NCBI RefSeq assembly: GCF_900465315.1
Contig: NZ_UBIX01000008.1
Source: Asaia bogorensis_B
Lineage (GTDB): Bacteria; Pseudomonadota; Alphaproteobacteria; Acetobacterales; Acetobacteraceae
Length of the DNA: 64,000 bases
Direction: 5' to 3' (one strand)
Shown one piece after another: positions 53,455 to 62,066 of the stretch; within the stretch, counting starts at the first letter, position 1; every line of letters starts with the position of its first letter. The notes beneath the pieces are model-generated. The model saw nothing but the letters and a program-made list of their open reading frames with translations, made no database searches and was not told where the DNA came from. The position numbers were made by a program, and so were the translations under genes.

Positions 53455-54783
53455 TCAGACCACGCCGTAACGTTCAGCCCAGCGCGGAGAGATCCAGCGC
53501 GCGGCAAGGAACAGGCAGAGGGCGAAAATCATCACCGAGCACGCCACGCTGGCCAGAGCCGCCCCTGTCACACCGATGACTGACATGAGGCCCGCCAGCA
53601 CGACAAAATAGAGCACCATGACGGCAAGCCGATATTTCAGGATAATCGCAAGCCGCCCCATAACGGTCAGCAATGTCTCAAGCGGAATGATGCACACCTC
53701 AAGCAGGGCGCTGCATACCATGAGAAGAATGATGAGGCGCTCATGGGCAAAACTGTCATGCAGCATGAGATGCAGGATCGCCTTGCCCCCGAACAGCGCC
53801 ACAAACACCGCCAGTATCGAGAACCCGATAATCACCAGCGCCAGGCGTCGCGTGACATGGCGCAAGGCCTGCCAGTTCTGGCTGTCGCGAAACCGCACAA
53901 ATTCCGGGTACAGGCTCGGGATCATCATCTGGGCCGGTTTGGCAAGACCATCGCATATCTGCTTGGTCACGCGATAAATCGCCACATCACGCGCGCCGAG
54001 TACGGCACCGATGATCAGCGTCCCACCCTGACGGAACACAGCATCCAGGATCTGGTTGACGCTGACCCTGATGGTGAACCCCCAGATACCAACAATATCG
54101 GCCGCACAGAAAAGACAGGAGAAAAACCCGATATCCCGCCCCATATGACGGCGCAGAAGGATAAACCCGCCGAGGCTCGTCACGACAAACAAGGCTGCCT
54201 GATGCAGGAACCAGACAAACAGGAAGAACTCCAGCGAGGCATGAAGCAGATAGCCGATCAGATAACCGACCGTACGAACACAGGTCGAAACGAAGTCGAA
54301 CAGGGCTGCCAGCCCGAAACGGTTGCTCAGCCGGATCAGCCCCGTGGACCACCCCGTATTCATGAAAGCGACCGTGAGCATCATCCATGAGGCATCACGC
54401 TTGACCGCGTCCGACCAGCCCAGAAAATGCGTGCCTGCCACGGCAATCACAATCAGACCGCCAACCAGCCCCGCCAGACCGCTGAGCATGTCCGAGCGCA
54501 TGCAATAGCCCAGTATGGGCATGAAACGCCTGCGATCCCGTGCCTCATATGACGCAGCGCCATAATGCAGCAGCGTTTGCCATGACTGGAGATGCGTCAT
54601 GTCTGAAACGAGCATGACGAAGGTGGTGATCAGAAGCAGCACACCGAAGGTTTTCAGACCCAGCGTATGCGCAGCCCATGCCACATAGGCGAAACTGCAC
54701 AGCGCATTGATGATGCGACTGGAAACCAGAAAGCCGGTATTGCTGAAGATACGGTGCAGCGCCGAGCGTTGTTCAGAACCCAT
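53455..54783 (-). CDS. Polysaccharide flippase (Wzx/MATE-like)
   Basis: A 442-residue polytopic protein with about 12-14 helices, of the oligosaccharide flippase type. The N-terminus FSNTGFLVSSRIINALCSFAYVAWAAHTLG and the segment VNQILDAVFRQGGTLIIGAVLGARDVAIYRVTKQI are typical of Wzx-like exporters. It probably moves lipid-linked glycans across the inner membrane. It is 14 bp downstream of a glycosyltransferase gene, forming a two-gene unit. No polymerase or chain-length gene is adjacent. Confidence 0.85.
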   Translation of the reverse strand: MGSEQRSALHRIFSNTGFLVSSRIINALCSFAYVAWAAHTLGLKTFGVLLLITTFVMLVSDMTHLQSWQTLLHYGAASYEARDRRRFMPILGYCMRSDMLSGLAGLVGGLIVIAVAGTHFLGWSDAVKRDASWMMLTVAFMNTGWSTGLIRLSNRFGLAALFDFVSTCVRTVGYLIGYLLHASLEFFLFVWFLHQAALFVVTSLGGFILLRRHMGRDIGFFSCLFCAADIVGIWGFTIRVSVNQILDAVFRQGGTLIIGAVLGARDVAIYRVTKQICDGLAKPAQMMIPSLYPEFVRFRDSQNWQALRHVTRRLALVIIGFSILAVFVALFGGKAILHLMLHDSFAHERLIILLMVCSALLEVCIIPLETLLTVMGRLAIILKYRLAVMVLYFVVLAGLMSVIGVTGAALASVACSVMIFALCLFLAARWISPRWAERYGVV

Positions 54784-54797
54784 GATCAGGCAAAAGA

Positions 54798-55985
54798 TTA
54801 CGCGCGGGCCGTTTTGTCAAAGGCTCGTCCTGTCAGGCCCGGACTGACGGGGCGCCTGGGCTGCATGAGCCCCAGAAAAAGCCTCCCCCCATGCGAAACA
54901 TGGAAACGATCTACCAGACGGGCCAGCTCGTCGTGAGGTGGGGGAGCTTCATCAAGAACTTCGATCAACGCTTCGGCCAGTGCGCCCTCATTGCGCGTGG
55001 GTACGATCCGTCCTGCAGCATTTGTCCTGATAAGCGCGCCAACCGCAGGTGAGCAGTTTGTCGAGACGACCTGACGCCCCGCGGCGAACGCCTCCGTCAG
55101 TACGGCACCAAAGCTTTCGCAATGCGAAGTGAGCGTGAAGAGCCGCGCTTCCTCGAGATGGGTACGTATAGAGGGCACGTAGCCGGTCAGCGTCACACAG
55201 TCTGACAGACCAAGACGCTCGATCAGCGCCTCAAGCTCGGGGCGTGCCTCTCCCTCACCACAAATCACCAGTTTCGCCTTGGGATGGCGCCTGAGAACGT
55301 GGGGGAAAGCCCGTATCAGACCGTCAAACCCCTTGATGGCGGTAAGGCGTCCGGCTGCCAGAATGGTCTTGCTGCCTTCTGGCACGGGTTGCGGCGGCTT
55401 CTCATCCCACAAGGCAGGCAGGGGCACCACATCAACTGGCGAGCCCCTCAGGATTTCACGCGTCTGCTCGGCAAGGCTTTCGCTGAGGGTCGTCACGCGA
55501 TCGGCATAGCGCAGCAAGGCGCGCATACGCCGGTTGTATCGTGATTGGGCTGCCTGAGAACGACCCTCACGACAGACTGGCGAACTGACCTGCGCGAGAA
55601 TGAAAGGACGCTTTTCCCGCGTCAGCGTCGCCAATAGCGGAACCACGGGCCAATGACTGTTGCCAGGCACATATACAGCGTCAAAAGCGAAGCCGGCAGC
55701 ACGGTGACGGGCGCGCCAGGCCAAAGCCCAGGCCAGAGCCTTGTCGTTCAGCCGGGCACTGATCGCAAAATCCACGATGGATACATCCCGAATGACAAGG
55801 GAGCGCAACGGCCCAACCCCACGTCCAGCCAGGATGACGACTTCAAGGCCGCATGAGGCCCAGTAATTGGCAAGACCGACAGCCACGCGCTCGCTTCCAC
55901 CAAGGCGGAAATCACGAAGAACAATGCCGATACGCGACAATGGCTGCTGTTGGGGAGAAGATCGGAATGGCAGGGTGACAGACAT
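54798..55985 (-). CDS. Glycosyltransferase family 4
   Basis: A 395-residue GT-B fold glycosyltransferase. The N-terminal domain has GIVLRDFRLGGSERVAVGLANYWA, and the C-terminal donor-binding domain has ILAAGRLTAIKGFDGLIRAFPHVLRR, LVICGEGEARPELEALIERLGL, and the E-x7-E motif in SHCESFGAVLTEAFAAG. Such enzymes transfer a sugar, usually from a nucleotide donor with retention. It precedes the flippase by 14 bp, so both probably act on the same polysaccharide or lipid-linked glycan. Confidence 0.93.
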   Translation of the reverse strand: MSVTLPFRSSPQQQPLSRIGIVLRDFRLGGSERVAVGLANYWASCGLEVVILAGRGVGPLRSLVIRDVSIVDFAISARLNDKALAWALAWRARHRAAGFAFDAVYVPGNSHWPVVPLLATLTREKRPFILAQVSSPVCREGRSQAAQSRYNRRMRALLRYADRVTTLSESLAEQTREILRGSPVDVVPLPALWDEKPPQPVPEGSKTILAAGRLTAIKGFDGLIRAFPHVLRRHPKAKLVICGEGEARPELEALIERLGLSDCVTLTGYVPSIRTHLEEARLFTLTSHCESFGAVLTEAFAAGRQVVSTNCSPAVGALIRTNAAGRIVPTRNEGALAEALIEVLDEAPPPHDELARLVDRFHVSHGGRLFLGLMQPRRPVSPGLTGRAFDKTARA

Positions 55986-56329
55986 GACGGGCTAGAAAAT
56001 CCGCGACACTGGGATGATGAGCCCTGCTTGTCATAGTTTGACACAAGATACAATGCGTTACTTTAAAGTTATCGATTTATTAGCGTTCTTCGCTTTCGCC
56101 AAGCCTTATTGAGTCAGAAAGCCCCGTTATTACCCCTTTCTAGGTGTAATAACGGGGCTCATGACTTGCCATGACCGCGATATGTGATCGCAATTCATGA
56201 TTTCACCGGGTCTGGTCAGCGTTCAATATCACCCGGATGCAGAAAAGCGACGCAGCTACACAAGCCAATATCACAGACATCATATATCACTACGGTATCT
56301 TCTGTGATGGATGTCCGCTGGAGACATCT
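55986..56329. other. AT-rich intergenic region upstream of the glycosyltransferase operon
   Basis: 344 bp without a gene. The half nearest the glycosyltransferase (56030-56110) is strongly AT-rich and should carry its promoter. It includes CTTGT (56027-56031) and ACAAG (56042-56046) in inverted orientation. A long hairpin, described separately, occupies 56120-56159. Confidence 0.5.
56120..56159 (-). terminator. Long hairpin, probable terminator
   Basis: A perfect 14-bp stem, AGCCCCGTTATTAC (56120-56133) with GTAATAACGGGGCT (56146-56159). Beyond one mismatch it extends by CCT/AGG around a TTCT loop. On the minus strand a weak TTTC follows. It would terminate the small secreted protein gene ending at 56330. 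Confidence 0.65.
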
Positions 56330-56671
56330 TCAGTTCTTCGGTGGCGGGGCGTCAGACGGGGCGGATTTTCCCGGCTGGGTCGAGTGCTCGACGTCGTAAG
56401 CCGTGGCCTTCTCCTCATAGCTGCCCTTGGCGCCCGGGTGCTCCTTGTCATAAGCCGCTGCCTTCTCCTTGGCTTCCTTACGGTATTCGTGACGGCGATA
56501 CATCCCCGTCGCGCATCCACCCACAGCGCCCAACACGCCGTGATTAACCAGATGGCCGCCTACGGCACCCGCCGCGCCATATTTCAGGCAGCCACCCGGC
56601 TCAGCCATAGCCTGCGGGAGCGTGATAACGAGGCTTGCTGCCATAAGCGTGCAGCCGAGGAGATGACGCAT
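56330..56671 (-). CDS. Small secreted glycine-zipper-like protein
   Basis: A 113-residue protein from the ATG ending at 56671 (MRHLLGCTLMAASLVITLPQAMAEPG), a clean signal peptide with AMA cleavage. The mature N-terminus has a short Gly-rich hydrophobic stretch (GAAGAVGGHLVNHGVLGAVGG) flanked by two cysteines (GGCLKYG, GGCATG), followed by a charged helical tail with two related AAAYDKEHPG / ATAYDVEHST units and a Pro-rich end. The frame is open upstream to 56791 without a plausible start. Function unknown. Confidence 0.72.
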   Translation of the reverse strand: MRHLLGCTLMAASLVITLPQAMAEPGGCLKYGAAGAVGGHLVNHGVLGAVGGCATGMYRRHEYRKEAKEKAAAYDKEHPGAKGSYEEKATAYDVEHSTQPGKSAPSDAPPPKN

Positions 56672-56734
56672 GGTATTATTCCTTCCAGTCTGGCCCCGTC
56701 GCATTGCTGACATCGGGGCGAGGTGAGCGTAACG

Positions 56735-56752
56735 CCCTTCATCACTGAAGGG
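56735..56752 (-). terminator. Hairpin between kup and the small secreted gene
   Basis: Perfect seven-bp stem CCCTTCA (56735-56741) with TGAAGGG (56746-56752) around TCAC, starting about 17 bases after the kup stop. No T run follows on the minus strand, so termination may be partial. Confidence 0.45.
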
Positions 56753-56768
56753 TCGCAAACATGTCAGG

Positions 56769-58640
56769 TCAGATCTCGACCTGATGGCCAATCTCGATCA
56801 GTCGTTCGCGCGGCAGGGTGAAGCGGTCAGAGGCCCGCACAGCGTTGCGATAGAGAAAGCCGAAAAGGATACGACGTGGCGAGACCATTTTGGGTGTCTT
56901 GAGGTCAGGTACCACATCATCATCACCAGCAAAGAAAACGACCGTCTCGAGATCGAGACCGCAGCCCGCTTCCTTGGCCTGACCCAGCACATAATAGAGG
57001 TTCGGTATCTCCACAAAACCGAAGCTGACATTCACGGTCCAGATCCCGTGGCCGACATCCTTGACCGACATGCGCTCATCGGCAGGCACACGGGGCACCG
57101 TATCGAATTTCACATTCAGGATGACGACATGTTCGGGCAGGCAATGGAAATCAGCAACGTGGCGCATCACGATGGGTGGCAGAGCCGTCTCATAGCGCGA
57201 GAGGAACACGGCAGCGCCGGGTGTGCGGATCAGCTCTCCGTCACGCAGCTTTTGCAACACCTTGTCTGAACGCTCACCCAAAGGAGCAAGGCCAGCGCGC
57301 AGCAGGGTGATACCGCGACGCCAGGTGGTCATGATCACATAGATGAACAGGCCGATCAGCAGAGGCACATAGCCGCCCTTGTCGATCTTGAGCAGATTGG
57401 CGACGAAGAACGCAACGTCGATCACCGAGAAGCACAGCGCGATCGGCAGGGCCTTCCAGAGTGGCCATGACCAGCGTTCGCGCATGACATCGAAAATGAG
57501 CAGGGTCGTCATGAGCATGGTGGTGGACACCGCCGTGCCATAGGCACCGGACAGGGCATCCGAACTCTTGAAGCTGAGCGCGATGAGCAGTGTGACGATC
57601 ATCAGCGCCCAGTTCACCACAGACACGTAGATCTGCCCGTATTCCTCATCCGAGGTCTGGCGGATGTTGAGGCTCGGGAACCAGCCAAGCTGCATGGCCT
57701 GACGCGTGAGCGTGAAGGCGCCGGTGATGATGGCCTGGCTGGCGATGATCGTGGCGAAGGTCGCCAGAATCACCATGGGTAGCACAAGACCATGCGGCAT
57801 AGCCGCAAAGAACGGATTGTCTTTCACCTGCGGATGACTGACCAGAAAAGCCGTTTGACCGGCATAGCTCAGCACCAGCATGGGCAGCACGATCACCGCA
57901 AGGGCAAGGCGTACGCTGGGCCGGCCCACATGGCTCATATCGGCATAGAGCGCTTCAGCACCCGTTACCGAGAGAAAAACCGCCCCCAGGATGATCAGGC
58001 TGTTCGCGCCGTGCTCATACAGGAACCGCAAACCATAAAGGGGGTTGAGCCCAACCAGCACGGAGGGATCATGCAGCAGGGAGAAGAGGCCGATCCCACC
58101 CAGGGCCAGAAACCAGACCAGCATGATCGGGCCGAACACGGCACTGATACGCGCCGTACCCAGTGGCTGTATGGCGAAGATGCTAAAAAGGATGACGGTG
58201 GCAATGGGCAGGATGTAGGGCTGGAGCGACTTCGTGACAACGCCAATGCCCTCAATGGCGCTGAGCACCGAAATGGCCGGGGTAATGGCGCCATCACCAT
58301 AAAGCAGCGCCGCGCCAAACAGTCCGGCTGCGGCAAGCAGCGTGCTGCGTGCATACCAGTGTTTGCCGAACGAGCCGCCAACGAGCGAGAACAGGGCGAG
58401 GATACCGCCCTCCCCCCGGTTATCTGCCCGCATGACCACGGTCGCGTATTTCACCGCAACCACCATGATCATCGTCCAGACAAGCAGGGAGAAACCACCG
58501 AGCAAGGTCACCCGGTCGGTCGAGCCTGTGTCGTTCAGGACGGTCTGGAGGGTATAAAGTGGACTGGTGCCGATATCACCAAAAACGATGCCAAGGGCTG
58601 CCAGTGCGCCTGGCAGCACCTTTCTGTGTTCTTCGGCCAT
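56769..58640 (-). CDS. kup: Potassium uptake protein Kup
   Basis: A 623-residue Kup/HAK/KT family potassium-proton symporter. The family N-terminus ALGIVFGDIGTSPLYTLQTVLND is followed by about 12 helices, including GEGGILALFSLV, GDGAITPAISVLSAIEGI and SVTGAEALYADMSHVG, then a cytoplasmic C-terminal domain with IWTVNVSFGFVEIPN. It imports potassium under low-turgor or acidic conditions. A 71-residue gene lies 28 bp upstream on the same strand and is probably co-transcribed. Confidence 0.96.
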   Translation of the reverse strand: MAEEHRKVLPGALAALGIVFGDIGTSPLYTLQTVLNDTGSTDRVTLLGGFSLLVWTMIMVVAVKYATVVMRADNRGEGGILALFSLVGGSFGKHWYARSTLLAAAGLFGAALLYGDGAITPAISVLSAIEGIGVVTKSLQPYILPIATVILFSIFAIQPLGTARISAVFGPIMLVWFLALGGIGLFSLLHDPSVLVGLNPLYGLRFLYEHGANSLIILGAVFLSVTGAEALYADMSHVGRPSVRLALAVIVLPMLVLSYAGQTAFLVSHPQVKDNPFFAAMPHGLVLPMVILATFATIIASQAIITGAFTLTRQAMQLGWFPSLNIRQTSDEEYGQIYVSVVNWALMIVTLLIALSFKSSDALSGAYGTAVSTTMLMTTLLIFDVMRERWSWPLWKALPIALCFSVIDVAFFVANLLKIDKGGYVPLLIGLFIYVIMTTWRRGITLLRAGLAPLGERSDKVLQKLRDGELIRTPGAAVFLSRYETALPPIVMRHVADFHCLPEHVVILNVKFDTVPRVPADERMSVKDVGHGIWTVNVSFGFVEIPNLYYVLGQAKEAGCGLDLETVVFFAGDDDVVPDLKTPKMVSPRRILFGFLYRNAVRASDRFTLPRERLIEIGHQVEI

Positions 58641-58668
58641 ACGGCTCCCCGTGCAAGAGACCCCGCGA

Positions 58669-58884
58669 TCACTCGTGGCGAGGCGCGTCGGAGTCCAGAA
58701 GTTTGACGTCGATGATCATCGCACCCGAGAAATACATGGGCTTGACGAGATGCTTGATGATGTAGTGCCCGTCGCCCCCCTGGATATGCACCGGCACGGT
58801 GATGTCGTAGCCGGAGAGACGGGCATCGTAGGTTGCATCCGCACCATTAAGGGCTACGAGGGCGATCAGTTCATCGTTTGTCAT
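58669..58884 (-). CDS. Small protein of unknown function upstream of kup
   Basis: A 71-residue cytoplasmic frame with alternating beta-like segments (DARLSGYDITVPVHIQ and HYIIKHLVKPMYFSGAMIIDV) and no membrane helix or signal peptide. I do not recognise it. It starts at the ATG ending at 58884 and ends 28 bp before kup, so it probably shares the kup transcript; a role in potassium uptake is possible but unsupported. Confidence 0.6.
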   Translation of the reverse strand: MTNDELIALVALNGADATYDARLSGYDITVPVHIQGGDGHYIIKHLVKPMYFSGAMIIDVKLLDSDAPRHE

Positions 58885-59074
58885 AATTTTATCCAGAACC
58901 TTTCAGGGCTGGTTACAAATCGGGTTCCCTGATCAAACGATACCGTCCTCCGCACGGTTGCAGCCCGCGGCTGCTGAGGTGGAATACGATTTTGTCATCC
59001 GACGCGGGACACTCCCCTTGTCTTGTAACATTGGCATCCCGCACCCGGTGGGGCGGTGCCCGGCTGTTACGCCT

Positions 59075-60505
59075 TCAGCCGGTCTGCCAGCCATGCCCTA
59101 TGAAAGCGACGCGCCGGCCCACTGGCATGTCCTGCACCACGATAATCTGGCGTTCCTCCAGATAGGCAAGCTGCCGACGCGCCCTGCCAAGTGAATGCGT
59201 GCCATAGGCCTCGGCTATGGCCTCATCACCGGGGCACGGCGCCCCGTCCAGGGCGGCACGTGCCAGAAGCAACACGACACCCTGCACGTCTTCAGGTACG
59301 GCCCGGGCTATATCGAGCGCCTGCTGCCAGGTCTCTTCTTGCGCCTGCTCGAAGCTTGACCCTGAGCGCACACTCGCAAGCAGCAGCCGAAACACGCCAA
59401 GATCCAGCACATTGCGGTTGAGCCGCTCGATGCGGGCGCGCAGCTGGAAATCCTGATAGAGCGTGGCCAGCGGGCGATAGGCCGAATCCGTCTCGGCAAT
59501 CACCGCCTCGACCAGACGCCAGAGCAGTTCCGGCGCAGCATCGATTTCCGGCGCGACCTCCTCGACCGGCGCAGCGGCCGAATAGGCGTCAAGCTGCGCC
59601 AGCAGATCGGGCGCGGGGGTACGCCGCTCACGCGGGCGGGGCGTCGCTTCCACCACAGGTTCGAGAATGAGGCTGTAATTATCCTCGGCGGGGCGTGCCT
59701 CGAACGGGGTCAGAACCGGCCCTGTCGCGTGGCTGGCCGTCTCGACCGTGCCGATCGTGACCATGAGCGGCCTGCGGCTCAGCGCGGGGCCGAGCGCCAT
59801 GAACTGGCCGCGTGCCAGATCGCGGAACCCCTCCGCCGTGCGGCGCTCCATCCCCAGAAGATCAGCCGCGCGGAGCATGTCGATATCGAGGAAGGTGCGG
59901 CCCATCAGGAAATTGGAGGCCTCGGCAGCCACGTTTTTCGCGAGCTTCGCCAGACGCTGCGTCGCGATCACCCCGGCCAGACCACGCTTTCGCCCACGAC
60001 ACATGAGGTTGGTCATTGCCCCAAGGGACAGACGCCGCGCCTCATCGGAGGTGTCGCCACTCGCGACTGGGGCGAAAAGCTGCGCCTCATCCACGACCAC
60101 CAGCACCGGATACCAGTGCGCGCGCGGTGCCTCGAACATCCCGTTGAGGAACGACCCTGCCGCCCGAAGCTGCATTTCTGCCTCGACCGATTCCAGATTG
60201 AGCACCACCGATGCCCTGTGGGCACGCGCGCGCTCACCGGCAGCACGGAGTGTGGCCTCTGTCTGTTCCGATGCATCAATCACGAGGTGGCCGTATTTAT
60301 CGGCCAGTGTCACGAAATCACCCTCGGGATCGACGATAACCTGCTGGACAAGCGTTGCCGTCTGTTCAAGCAGACGACGCAGCAGATGCGACTTTCCCGA
60401 ACCCGAATTACCCTGCACCAGCAGGCGGGTTGCGAGAAGTTCTGTCAGGTCCAGCTGGACATCCGCACCGTCGCGGCCACGACCCATGGTAATCGATACG
60501 CTCAT
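59075..60505 (-). CDS. HerA-like ATPase (DUF87), orphan
   Basis: A 476-residue P-loop ATPase of the HerA/FtsK-like DUF87 group. Walker A is GNSGSGKS at residues 32-39 and Walker B ends VLVVVDEAQ (Asp139-Glu140). MCRGRKRGLAGVIATQRLAKLAKNV includes the sensor-like Thr-Gln region and an arginine-finger candidate. The C-terminal third is helical and ends in a winged-helix-like segment (ARRQLAYLEERQIIVV). HerA helicases normally work with NurA nuclease or, in antiphage systems, with Sir2 or similar partners; none is adjacent. Function unknown. Confidence 0.85.
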   Translation of the reverse strand: MSVSITMGRGRDGADVQLDLTELLATRLLVQGNSGSGKSHLLRRLLEQTATLVQQVIVDPEGDFVTLADKYGHLVIDASEQTEATLRAAGERARAHRASVVLNLESVEAEMQLRAAGSFLNGMFEAPRAHWYPVLVVVDEAQLFAPVASGDTSDEARRLSLGAMTNLMCRGRKRGLAGVIATQRLAKLAKNVAAEASNFLMGRTFLDIDMLRAADLLGMERRTAEGFRDLARGQFMALGPALSRRPLMVTIGTVETASHATGPVLTPFEARPAEDNYSLILEPVVEATPRPRERRTPAPDLLAQLDAYSAAAPVEEVAPEIDAAPELLWRLVEAVIAETDSAYRPLATLYQDFQLRARIERLNRNVLDLGVFRLLLASVRSGSSFEQAQEETWQQALDIARAVPEDVQGVVLLLARAALDGAPCPGDEAIAEAYGTHSLGRARRQLAYLEERQIIVVQDMPVGRRVAFIGHGWQTG

Positions 60506-60605
60506 GGGGGTCTCCCTAGCGCAACTCGCCTCTAAAGTCAGCCATTCGCCAAGGCATGAGAGCGGGTTTTACACTTCGCTTGGGGCCTGCGAGTTTGCCC
60601 TGATT

Positions 60606-61850
60606 CTAGGTCCCCGCCTCCAGCCACGACAGTACCCCTTCACCTGCCGCCCGACCGGTGGCGAAACAGGCCTGAAGCAGATAGCCGCCCGTTGGCGCTT
60701 CCCAGTCCAGCATCTCTCCTGCCACGAACACACCGGGTCGCGCCTTGAGCATCAGCGCCTGGTTCACGGCATCGCGCCGCACACCGCCCGATGTGGAAAT
60801 AGCCCGGTCAAGGGCATCTGTGCCGCTCAGCCCTAGCGGGCAGGATTTGATCAGCGCGGCCAGCCCGTCAGCGGCCCCCTCCCCCTGATTTTCAACGCAG
60901 GACCCTGCGGGTTGCACCCTCCCCTCAAACGCCTCGCGCAGCAGCCAGCGGGCGGGTGCGGAAAGGCCAAGGCGACGCAGCCTGTTCGCCTGGCTCTCCC
61001 GCGCGCGGAATTTGTCCAGACGCTGGGCGAGTGCGTCACAGGTCAGGCCGGGGCGGAAATCGATCCTGATGTCGAGCGGCACCCTCTCTGCCAGCGCGTC
61101 GCGCCATGCCGCCGACACGCGATAGACGGGTGCCCCTTCGATGCCGCGCTGCGTGATGGTCACATCACCCCGTGCCTGCACGCCTACCCCGCTGATGACG
61201 ACCGAATGGAGTACCTCACCGTGAAAGCGCTCGTGAAAGGCCGCAGGACAGCAGGTCTGAAAGCCGCAATTGGCTGGCTGGAGCGGAGCAACGCTCTCGG
61301 GGGGCAGGTACTCGACCCATCCGCCATCACTCCCCAGTCGAGACCATGATGCACCACCGAGAGCCAGAACGACAGCGTCCGGGCAGGCGCTGGCCACGCC
61401 TTCAGGCGTGGAAAATTGCAGTCGTCCCTGTGCGTCCCATCCGGTCCAGCGGTGGCGCAAAGCAAGCCGCACGTTTTGCGCCGCCAGACGCCCCAGCCAA
61501 GCCCGCAAGAGCGGTGAGGCCTTCATGGCATGAGGAAAAACGCGACCACTGCTGCCCGTAAAACAGCTTTGCCCGAGCCCGTCGGCCCAGTCACGCAGCG
61601 CCTGCGGAGGAAAGCGCTCGATAAACGGCGCGAGCCATGCCTCTGCTGCACCATAGCGCGTCCGGAACAGGGAGAGATCTTCGGCATGAGTGAGGTTCAG
61701 CCCGCTGCGCCCGGCCATCAGGAATTTACGGGCCGGGCTTGGCATATGGTCATAGACCACCACATCGTGCCCGGCCGCCGAAATCCGCTCGGCGGCGGCA
61801 AGTCCGGCCGGGCCCGCGCCAATTACGGCAATCGTTTTCCTGTTCGTCAT
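60606..61850 (-). CDS. BaiN/HI0933-like flavoprotein (TIGR03862 type)
   Basis: A 414-residue FAD protein of the HI0933/BaiN group, the TIGR03862 subtype. The N-terminal FAD motif is TIAVIGAGPAGLAAAERISAAG, followed by KFLMAGRSGLNLTHAED, the family signature, and the C-terminal TSGGVRRDAVNQALMLKARPGVFVAGEMLDWEAPTGGYLLQACFATG. The start is placed at the ATG ending at 61850; an upstream in-frame start at 61886 adds 12 residues. The enzymatic role is unknown. It diverges from the mannitol dehydrogenase gene. Confidence 0.9.
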   Translation of the reverse strand: MTNRKTIAVIGAGPAGLAAAERISAAGHDVVVYDHMPSPARKFLMAGRSGLNLTHAEDLSLFRTRYGAAEAWLAPFIERFPPQALRDWADGLGQSCFTGSSGRVFPHAMKASPLLRAWLGRLAAQNVRLALRHRWTGWDAQGRLQFSTPEGVASACPDAVVLALGGASWSRLGSDGGWVEYLPPESVAPLQPANCGFQTCCPAAFHERFHGEVLHSVVISGVGVQARGDVTITQRGIEGAPVYRVSAAWRDALAERVPLDIRIDFRPGLTCDALAQRLDKFRARESQANRLRRLGLSAPARWLLREAFEGRVQPAGSCVENQGEGAADGLAALIKSCPLGLSGTDALDRAISTSGGVRRDAVNQALMLKARPGVFVAGEMLDWEAPTGGYLLQACFATGRAAGEGVLSWLEAGT

Positions 61851-62066
61851 CGGGGCGGTGTAATCCTCCTCACCAAATAGTGCCATAGACAGTCCGTTTT
61901 ATCGCTTGAGGGATATCAGGGAACCGCCACATGATCCGGCGCGCTGCACTACAGATTGCGTGGCTGAACGAGGCCATGCCCGGACTGTTCCGGCATTTTC
62001 CCATCCGGGGCAGGACGACCCCAACGCCATTGTTGTGATCGCGAAAGATCACACCCAGGATAGCTC

